A stretch of DNA of 64,000 bases, taken from Massariosphaeria phaeospora. Taxonomy: Eukaryota; Ascomycota; Dothideomycetes; Pleosporales. The notes under the pieces are model-generated. The model had not been told where the DNA came from. It did no database searches and saw only the letters and a list, made by a program, of their open reading frames with translations. The DNA lies in the NCBI GenBank assembly GCA_011032825.1, contig JAADJZ010000002.1, forward strand, positions 1,736,001-1,800,000, read 5' to 3'. Shown here piece after piece: positions 56,275 to 64,000 of the stretch (the stretch's first letter is position 1; every line of letters starts with the position of its first letter). The position numbers and the translations under genes were made by a program.

Positions 56275-57549
56275 TCAGAATCGATCCATCAAATCGTTAC
56301 CGGCCAAAGAGCCAGCTGTCGAGGAGTTGCCCGACGAAAACCCACTACTTAAATTCAGAAGGTCTTGCACAGCTACTTTGGGGACTTGGGGGACTGGCAG
56401 TTTTCGCTGAGCGCCTTCCGGTTTCGAGATGATGTCACCAATCCTCAGTCCGGATGATTGGCTCGGAATGTACGGCTGCTCAGTATTTGTGGAAGGTTCC
56501 ATTGGAGCGAGGGCTGGTACGTGATGCAGGCTCAAATGTCGAAGATGCGGAAGCTGAACGTCGTTGAATCCATGTGGACGCAGGCGCGGCGAATGCGCAG
56601 GCGTGGCAAGTGGAGTGTGGTCCGGCGTTGGCGAGCATGAGTCATGAGAAAAGGTCGGCGATGGCGGCGCCGTTGACAAGGGCGAGCCTGGCCGCGACCT
56701 TTTTGTCATCCGGTGTGCATACGGGTCGTCATCTTCGTGTGAATGCGACCTAGACATGGGTTGTGAGGCAAATGCATACTGTGATAGACCTGGGAGCCGG
56801 CCACTGTTGTATGGATGATAGCCGTGGCTGGTTAAGTGGCGGTTGACTTGCGAGAACGACTGGGGTCCGGGATGCCGCTGCTCCAGTCTGGACGCCGCAT
56901 CCGCTAGCAGATCGATGTTCCGTCCCATGGCGTTAGGGCTACCGCCGCTTCGATAGGACGAAAGATCCGACGCAAGATTGGGTGAGTAGTTGGAGAATGA
57001 GTGCGGAGGCGAAACGTTTGGCGAGCCGATGTTGGAACTCGGTGCAGAACGAGAGATTGGCTTCGATGGCGGAGGCATCATATGTGCCATCGACGATCCA
57101 GGTTCCATCATTCCAGCGGCAGCGGCCACAGCAGCGGCATTGTGCTTGTTACCGCGCCTGGAGTTGGGGTTGCTGTGTATCCTCGAGTGACGAGTGAGCT
57201 CGTCTGATCGGCTGAATCGTTTTGAGCATGCAGGGAACGTGCAAGCATGCGGTTTCTCTCCCGTGTGCGTCCGGATGTGCCTGGTCTGGTGCTCGAGACG
57301 GTGGAATGCTTTCTCACATAACGGACACTTATAAGGCCGAGGGAGATCCTGGCGTGAGTCGTCCTGGGTAGGCTGAGCGTTCTGTAGCAGAGGAGCCATG
57401 AGGCTCACAACGGCTGTAGCCATAGGAGGCTGAGCGGCGACGCCTTGGTTAAGATTCGAGGGCGAAAGATGGTGATGTTGTTGCTGTGGCTGGGCGGCGG
57501 AGGCGTCTGGGTTGAGTAGATTGTTAAGACCGACGGACGAGGCAGACAT
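56275..57549 (-). CDS. creA: Carbon catabolite repressor CreA (C2H2), 424 aa
   Basis: Nuclear repressor that shuts off genes for alternative carbon sources when glucose is present (the filamentous-fungal Mig1 equivalent), binding SYGGRG sites. The two C2H2 fingers are at residues 73-95 ([19 protein letters not shown]) and 101-125 ([21 protein letters not shown]), linked by TGEKP. They are followed by the basic SRRGNK stretch and an alanine run typical of CreA. Further CreA hallmarks are [25 protein letters not shown] sequence near residue 345 and the C-terminal repression region with [18 protein letters not shown]. The N-terminus ([15 protein letters not shown]) also fits. Single exon, full length. 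No other gene is recognised within 4.5 kb on the promoter side or 8 kb on the 3' side. GTGGAG sites occur at 57588-57593 and 57776-57781, compatible with autoregulation but weak evidence. Confidence 0.97.
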   Translation of the reverse strand: MSASSVGLNNLLNPDASAAQPQQQHHHLSPSNLNQGVAAQPPMATAVVSLMAPLLQNAQPTQDDSRQDLPRPYKCPLCEKAFHRLEHQTRHIRTHTGEKPHACTFPACSKRFSRSDELTRHSRIHSNPNSRRGNKHNAAAVAAAAGMMEPGSSMAHMMPPPSKPISRSAPSSNIGSPNVSPPHSFSNYSPNLASDLSSYRSGGSPNAMGRNIDLLADAASRLEQRHPGPQSFSQVNRHLTSHGYHPYNSGRLPGLSQYAFASQPMSRSHSHEDDDPYAHRMTKRSRPGSPLSTAPPSPTFSHDSCSPTPDHTPLATPAHSPRLRPHGFNDVQLPHLRHLSLHHVPALAPMEPSTNTEQPYIPSQSSGLRIGDIISKPEGAQRKLPVPQVPKVAVQDLLNLSSGFSSGNSSTAGSLAGNDLMDRF

Positions 57550-60500
57550 GTGATCAGCACCGCGGCTGCAAGGGCGGGTAGCGTGGTGTGGAGGAGTGTT
57601 TAAGTCTGGCGGGCGAAAAGGCTCGTGAAGGATGGGGTGGGATGGGAGGTTAAATAGTACCGAGATTCGGTGACGAGGAAAGCTTGTCTGTGCTCGCTGG
57701 ATTCCCCACGCTCTTGCTGGCGAGGATCAGCCGACGCCGGGAAAGGAGAAGGTTCGAAGGCGCCAAGCCGAAGGGGTGGAGCGTTTTCGTTTTGGGTGCC
57801 GTGGGTGGTGAGCAAATACGGAGCAGCGCGTGCAGGCCTGGCCCTGGTCTGCAATGCTGACGGCGGCGGATCCTGACGCGCGGGCTTACAATAGATTAGG
57901 GCTGCGCGCACCGTGGACGGCGGGCGCTGTCGTGCAGCTGGCGATATTGACGACGGCGGGGAGGCGCAGCTTGATCTCACAGCGCAGGGCACTGGAAACG
58001 ACCCTTGCGTCGGACGCCGGGGCTGAGAGGGCGAGGGGCGGACGGGCAAGACAGCGGCTGGTATCTGGAGAAGTCCCGGCGTGGCTCTTATTCGGCGGCC
58101 CAGTAGTATTTTGCGGACGTGGAATTGTGGGATATGTGGAGAAGACGCGCGAGCCACGGTAACGCCAGTGTCAAATTTTTTTTTCTTGCTGGCCGCGCTG
58201 GGTGTGTGGCCAGGGGCTCGAGGGAGCGGTGAGCCGGGCTCGAGGGCGCTGCGCTGCTGCTGGCGATGCTGAGTGATGCGTGTGCTGGCACCGGGGATGG
58301 GGGGCGAGGCTGTCAATGAATGGCTGCGGATGCGGGATGGGAGTGGGAGTGGGAGGGGGAGTGGGCGGCGGGGAGCGTCGAAACAGTCGCGCAGTCAGCC
58401 GAAGGCACGAACAGGCGTCTTGTCCAAGTATGGGCGGCGGGCAGCGAGCTGAGCAGCTCTCTCTGGCTCCGTGGCCCAGACACAACGGACAGCGGGAGAT
58501 GACTAGAATATCAGAATGCCCCGTGGTGGTGTGCTGAGAAACGTGGACAGGCAGCGGGGGCTGTGGCGGTGTTTCGCAGCAGCAGGCGGGGGCCAGGTCG
58601 GCGTGTGGAGTCTGGAGTGTGGACCGTGGAGGGCCGAGGCAGGTGCTGGAGTCGCGGGCAAGGCCGGGGGGAAGGCGCGTTCTGGAAGAGAGCGCGGGGA
58701 TTCTGTGCTTCTTTCTCCCTCCGGTGCTTTGGCAGTCAAGTTATACCGCCCTCCTCGCTCCTGCTGCCCCGGCGCCCACCACACCGCCGCAGTCACCACC
58801 GTGTCAGCTATTGGCGACGCAGCACTGTAAGACGACGGTTACACGGCGACTGCACCACTGCACCGAATGCAAGGACGGCCAACATGGCCCCTCACTGGCT
58901 CTCGGCGCCTGCGACCCTTCCGCAGCGTGTATCTCGCAGAGGCCACTGGAAGCTTCAGGACGCAGCATTGCAGCCTGGCTGGCCGCGTCCTCGCTCCGGC
59001 CGCAGATGCAGTCAACTGTCGAGGGCTTTGGAGCCACCCTGTCACTCGGTGTCACTCTGTATAGCCTGGCTGACTTTGCGACCTGGGGATACTGTCAGGA
59101 GCCCTGGGAGCGTGCCGCGGGGGGGTGGTCACTGGTGCAGTCGACTGCCTGCGCAACGATCGTCCTCTCCGTCGCCCACCCAGGTCGAGATCGCGCATGT
59201 CAGATATGGCGGGCGCTGGCCAATGGCGCCCCGCGTCCACCCTGCTGGATTCATTATTTGGAAGTTTCACCGCAGCCCTGGAGGCAAGTGTGGGGGTCGG
59301 GCGGTCGCTTTGCGGGCGCTGATCTGGGGTCTCCGTGAGCTCAAGCAAAAGCATCTCTCCTTCCTTCGGCGCCCGTAGTGCGCACCTCTGAAAAAGGCTG
59401 CCCGCCCCCACCACATGCCCGCAACAACCAACACCATTCGCACCGCACCGCACGCTGTCTAACGTGGGCCACCATGGTGAGCAGAGCGCTGCCGACCGGG
59501 CGCCGCGCATCCGTACGGGCCGCGTCGACGTAGAATGCGTGGTTCGTCCCGAAGGCTGTCTGAAATGAACTGCAAGAGTCGGTGAGGCACTCTCTGTAGA
59601 CTGTCCCCTCCCGACCTACATAGGCAGAATCCCGCTCTCTGCATCGCAGCGCCCAGCGAGCACGGCATGCGGCCCCCGGATGCCTCAAGATTGGCCCTGG
59701 CTGGGACAACGGCGTCGGGCCATATCCAGCCCCGGTCGTTGCCTTTCTGCCACCACTGGCGAAAGGCGAAGAGGCGGGGTGGCCCTGGCCACTTGGCTGC
59801 TCGCAGAAGATCAGTGGGGGGTGCACAGCAGACTGCAGTGCGGGAGCGCGAGCCGAGTCCCCCGCTGCACTGCTGCTCAGCACAAAGACCCGACGGTTAT
59901 ACAGCTTGCGTTATCGGGACCGTCGTGTTGGTGACGGCGGACCTGGGCAGCAAATGCAGTTCTGGCGTCTGCCTCCGCGACCGAGTCTCATCCGAGGGTG
60001 CGGGGAAAGTCGGGCGTCAGGAGGCGGATGGCACTCCGGCATGCCCGGCGACAAAGAAGTCCAGGTACCATCATGTCCACATCATGTATGCACGTGGTGA
60101 AGCAAGACTTACTGATCGACCTCGGTACATCGGCATCAGAGAAGCCCCATGGAGGAGCGGCGAACGTCTATTGAGACGCTAGGTACTGGCTGCTTTCTCG
60201 TCGCCGGTCTGTTGCCGATGTTCTCCACAAAGCTCGACTCAGAGTAAGAAATCGGGAGTTTCGCTCCCTTTCGGCGAGTAGATTTATCGCACTCCGATAA
60301 TGTCAATATGCGACAGCTAGTGGACAGAACCCCAGGGGACACGATCGCCGGCGCTCTAGCCTCAGCCGATGACCTTTTCTTCTCTGTAGCGTTTCAACTT
60401 GCCAAGCTCTTGAGTCCGCTACCCAGCTTATTCCCGCACAGGAATACCTATCGAGCCACACAACCGCTAGTCCGCCGCTTGGTCTAAACACCGACCGTGA

Positions 60501-62143
60501 TACATTCCGAACAGGCAATTTGGGCGGCACTTGAGCTCACAGATCAAGCTTCGCGGCCCCGCAGTTTACTGCTCTTTGTTCCACTCTGGGTTCGGTTGGT
60601 AGCACTCTCGATTTGAGAGGTGCAATGTCATCGATACAGTTCCTCTCAGAAAGGCTTCCGTGGTATTGTCTTCATTCAGGGGCCCGTAGCCAGATTCCCC
60701 CGCTGTCGAGCGATTTACAATACCAATTTTCATTTAACAGAGTTACTCTAACTAACCCCAGGAAAATCACCCCTTCTAGAACAATCCTGTTCCGCAACCC
60801 AATTGCATATACATCTTCTTTCCATGAAAGTATCCGGGGTCTCGCGCATTGGCTACATCATCACGTCCAAGTAGCCCCAACAGGACTGAAGCGACTCTTC
60901 CGAAAGAGTGGGGATGTGGAATGGCAGCGAACAACATTTTGAGCAAATGTGCTTCACCATCTCGAGAGACGAAACTTTTTCCCCGGCTTTGTTTCTGGTA
61001 TGGGGCCAATCGTTCGTTGAACGACTACGCTATCTGTATCCCCCTCTATCTCTTCAAATCGACACCATCCAGACATCACCCTGGGTGACAGGTAGAACAA
61101 GATCTTGCTAGGTGATACTCTGCTTGGAACTTTTCCATACTTATTCCCGGAGCGTGCTTCCGGTCGGTGAAGATCAAAGCGAAATCGTAGGTGGTAAGAC
61201 TACAGAGCACACCATATATTCTCTGCAGCGTGGTCCGCTCTTCCAATAGTTACTACCCAGTATGCAGCTAGTATCCACAGACTAATGTCTGATATCTTAG
61301 TGGCGTTCTCAACCAAGTTATTTGATCGCACTGACGGGGTTCCAGCGCAGGATTCTGGTGACCGTCTGTTGATCACTACTCCTATCAGCACCTAGTCATA
61401 TCACCTATACACAGCCTGAGGCACCCGGCACAATCGCGTTTCCGCGTCTTGCGAAGGAAACAGGCTAAAACAAACTTAGTTCTTGCGAGGACACGGCGAT
61501 TAGTATGAAGTTCAGACACTAGACACGCTCAGTAGGATTTACTACTTTACAGACAAGCAACGAAAACGTCTAGCAGATGAAACAAGGATGAAGGATACCA
61601 AAGATTCGGCAGCCCGTAGGAGACTCGCTTGTTATATTCTATCTAGATTGATTGGGCCAGTTTGTATACCTCCGCTACCCCCGCCGAAGAAGCTACATAT
61701 AGGGCGAACTCTTCATTTAGAGCCTATATAGTATATACCCTCCATTGACACTGGTTCAATGGAATCAAGACTCGCGGGATACGACTGGGATAGTTGACCC
61801 CAACATGGATCGTCACTTGCAAACAATTACGGCAACTAAGCTCAGATTGGAAATGACATATAGGACACAAAACGACGTTGGGGGGGCTACAAGTTATGCC
61901 ATACAAGAGACTAATCCTACGAGAGGGTTCCGACGACAGACGGAGGAACCTGCGGGGACCTTCGATCATCTTAGCAAAAGGAGCATAATCACAAGATGAA
62001 TGGCACGATCGCCAGTCACTACCACAAACTCCTCGCTTAGTTCAGGTTTGTTCGATAGATGTTCGTTTCTGGTTCGAGTTTCTCCTTCCCAGCTCCATCT
62101 TGTACCGTCGTCTCATTCAGTGCAAATCAAGGTGCCCAGGACA
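57550..62143. other. Upstream region of creA and gene-poor DNA
   Basis: No supported gene. The first 1.2 kb is GC-rich, with several long overlapping frames (for example 57600-58316 minus and 58563-59378 plus) that contradict each other and have Ser/Pro/Arg-rich, motif-free text; they probably reflect the long creA 5' leader and promoter. From about 60 kb on, the composition is ordinary and no open frame is convincing. Confidence 0.55.
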
Positions 62144-62581
62144 TCATGGGCATGAGGGCTGAAGAACGTCTAGAGCGGCTACGAAACGTAAAGTTAGTGA
62201 TGTGCCTTTTTCATGTCTCTTTTCGTAGCCACGCTGATAAGAGACGATGGAGAGAAGGGGACCAGCTGACTTACCCAGGTTCTCCTCAATACTGCATGTG
62301 CCCAAGCATGCTGTAACCGCATCTAGGAAAACACCACAGAGGCACGCGTTATCTGCGTTCGGATCGCATCCCGCTTGTACCTCGCTCTCGTCCCAGCAGG
62401 CTTGCTACAGCTACGATTAGCTAAATCCAATCCCCGCGGTCGCTTGGAAAGCTCCCTGAACGACAGTACGTACCGGACACTGCCCAATACTGGACACCTC
62501 TGCCTCCTGGGGAGCAGCTACTGGAGAAGCGTATACAACAGCACTGGCACCGGCCAGTAAAGCTGTCAGGAGGAAGCGCAT
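62144..62581 (-). CDS. Small secreted CFEM protein, 90 aa
   Basis: Predicted extracellular protein with a fungal CFEM fold; in other fungi such proteins bind haem or act at the host or cell surface. Three exons join in frame: 62581-62474, 62404-62275 and 62178-62144. Residues 1-18 form the signal peptide (MRFLLTALLAGASAVVYA). The mature part has exactly eight cysteines at 35, 39, 49, 57, 59, 69, 73 and 89, spaced x3, x9, x7, x1, x9, x3, x15, which is the CFEM pattern (including CLCG). D54, shortly before the CxC, is where haem-binding members carry the axial Asp. No GPI anchor or membrane segment follows; the stop comes right after the last Cys-Pro, so it is a minimal secreted form. Intron branch points AGCTAATC and CACTAACTT are visible. 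Unspliced, the gene would stop after 53 residues. Confidence 0.88.
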
Positions 62582-63691
62582 TTTGGATATCTTTTTCAGA
62601 AAACTGCAGGGTTTGATATTGAATAAACGAGAGGAATTTGAACGCAACAATACCGAAAACGAGGGAGTCGAAGTTGATGTCTTGAGCTACTATGTCTGCC
62701 CAAGTAGGATATATACCTTCTTGGTTCCTGTATCAGACATATTACTTCGCGCCCCACACATTTTATGCGCACTACCGTTTCGAATGTCCCGCGCGCCGGG
62801 CTGTTACAAGTCTGGGGCTGACGCGCGCACGGGAATCCGCGGCTTCATCCCCGCTTCATCCTGCCCTTCTCTGACATCGGACTTGGAAAATGCATGCTGG
62901 AATAGAGGTGGTGGTGTCTGCTACTAGGCTGGATCGTAACATTCGCCATCACGTGATTCTGCGGCCGTTTCAATTCCCACCCCGGTGCCACGCTCTCCCT
63001 GTTCTCTACCCGCTTGTGGCGCTCGTTCCGCTTCTCCTGTCACGCGCTATCCTGACTACTATCGATAGGGCTATTGTGCGATGCGAAGGCGGCATCGCTG
63101 AAGCTACACTCCCCCATCACACTAGGCAGCGGGACTGGGTCAACTCGCGGTGCCAGCTTCCAATTCTATCCTGACGATAACCTGTTCAGCAAAGCTCCTG
63201 GTTACGAAAATGGGTCAAGGGGAAGCATGAGCGACGTCAGCTCTCTCTTCCTTTCCCCGAACAAGAAAGAGAGAGTTTGAGGAGCAAACCTGTGCTGGGA
63301 TCAAGTCGCCGATGCAATGGTGTGAATACGTTATGAAACAAAGCTGATGGCCAGTTCAGGAAGTTGGTGCGAGAATAGCAAGATTAGTGAGGAAGTTCAA
63401 GTTTCTCGTACAGCTTTCATTGATACTATACCGGTCCTGTCTTGTGCAGCTTCCATCTTGCCATAGGAGCCGGACGTATCTATTAGTTCTCTTGAGAGCC
63501 ATTTGTATTCAGTACGAAGCTGTTGGGGCTGATCATGATCGTATGTAGAGAGAAGTGTGTTCCTCAATCGACGTGGCAGTAAGCTTACCTGTTCCGAGCT
63601 AGTTAGCTCGGCTCATTTGTAAGCAGAGCTGCGAACCTCCACTCCTCGAACTTCCTATCCTCATCATCTCCACGAACAACTAGCCTCACTT
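62582..63691. promoter_or_regulatory. Divergent promoter region, CFEM gene / bZIP-like gene
   Basis: The two genes point away from each other across 1.1 kb with no other gene visible. It includes the perfect ten-base palindrome ATCACGTGAT (62948-62957), 367 bp upstream of the CFEM start. Confidence 0.5.
62948..62957. promoter_or_regulatory. ATCACGTGAT palindrome
   Basis: Perfect palindrome with a CACGTG core, the type bound by bHLH and some bZIP factors. Its use is not shown. Confidence 0.45.
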
Positions 63692-64000
63692 ATGGAACGA
63701 ATGGCGCGCAAAACCGATCCCAGCCAAGATGATTGGCACAATGTTCAAGACAGCAAGAAGCGGAAGCAGATTCAGGATCGGCTAGCACAAAGAGCCAGGC
63801 GTAAGTCTTCCTCTCAACCTGCCGCAGAGTGCGTGATACACAGGTGAACGCGGTTTGGCGATCGTTGCAAGGCATAAACATACGCACTTCATCTCTTCTG
63901 TACCTGATTGTCCCAAGGGTTGTTTCCCGGACCCTCGGCTATCGGAAACGCTGAGCGGCATTCTAAACGTTGCTAATTGGCCTGATGCGTTCCAGGTAAA
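63692..64000 (+). CDS. bZIP-like regulator, N-terminal part, cut by window end
   Basis: Partial gene. Exon 1 is 63692-63800, an intron of 43 bp follows, exon 2 is 63844-63995 and a GTAAA donor begins at 63996, so the gene continues beyond the window. The start MERMARKTDPSQDDWHNVQD leads to SKKRKQIQDRLAQRARR, which matches the basic region of a fungal bZIP class with the N-x(2)-A-x(2)-R pattern (here RLAQRAxR) that precedes DUF3425-type domains in many homologues. The joined second exon reads ERGLAIVARHKHTHFISSVP and ends NVANWPDAFQ; a regular leucine zipper is not visible so far. 87 codons are seen. Function can only be given as probable DNA-binding regulator. Confidence 0.7.

Noticed and set aside
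57600..58316. 238-codon open frame on the minus strand upstream of creA
   Set aside because: Ser/Pro/Arg-rich without motif, in GC-rich DNA where opposing frames are also open; more likely the creA leader and promoter.
58563..59378. 271-codon open frame on the plus strand
   Set aside because: Overlaps a second long plus-strand frame and minus-strand frames; no family resemblance.

Overview
The window is nuclear DNA of a filamentous ascomycete (Pezizomycotina), probably a dothideomycete-type species. The evidence is gene content (CreA, two Zn2Cys6 regulators, a HeLo-domain protein, a CFEM protein, a BYS1/thaumatin-like protein), short 43-105 bp GT-AG introns with CTAAC/CTGAC-like branch points, pyrimidine-rich leaders before start codons, and scattered single genes without operons. 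The species cannot be fixed from the sequence alone. No tRNA, rRNA, CRISPR array or intact transposon was recognised.

Layout. 1-5.9 kb: mostly non-coding, with one plausible orphan gene on the minus strand (3668-4312). 6.0-6.9 kb: secreted BYS1/thaumatin-like protein. 6.9-11.3 kb: gene-poor, with a degenerate ATTCACT-type minisatellite near 10.4 kb. 11.3-18 kb, all minus strand: a gamma-glutamylcyclotransferase-like enzyme, a six-exon BAR protein of the Gvp36 type and a five-exon Zn2Cys6 regulator. 18-23 kb: gene-poor, starting with the GC-rich region upstream of that regulator. 23.2-48.3 kb is the gene-dense core: a RING-H2 E3 with an N-myristoylation motif divergent from the Pol I factor Rrn11; an RpiB-type sugar-phosphate isomerase with a small basic protein; a FarB/CTF1-beta-like Zn2Cys6 regulator whose zinc cluster is spread over three exons; a Nudix hydrolase; a basic/acidic nuclear-type protein; an intracellular LysM protein; a leukotriene-A4-hydrolase-type aminopeptidase; a HeLo-domain protein followed by an 86-residue Cys/His mini-protein; a membrane-anchored mARC-like MOSC protein; and a RAD51 paralogue resembling Rad55. 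48.3-62.1 kb is a gene desert containing only creA (carbon catabolite repressor). At the right edge an eight-cysteine CFEM secreted protein (62144-62581, minus), split over three exons, lies divergently from the beginning of a bZIP-like gene that runs off the window.

The genes do not form one pathway. The connecting themes are nutrient regulation (CreA, the FarB-like fatty-acid-type regulator, RpiB), cell surface and secretion (BYS1-like, CFEM), genome upkeep (Rad55-like, Rrn11) and self-recognition or cell death (HeLo). I found no convincing new multi-gene system. The best leads are the HeLo gene with its small neighbour, the CFEM/bZIP divergent pair, the nine-base TACTCCGTA motif that recurs in the gene-poor parts, and a diverged 41-bp repeat flanking the RAD51 paralogue. 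Intron coordinates were read by eye from splice signals and reading-frame continuity; every multi-exon model closes in frame.
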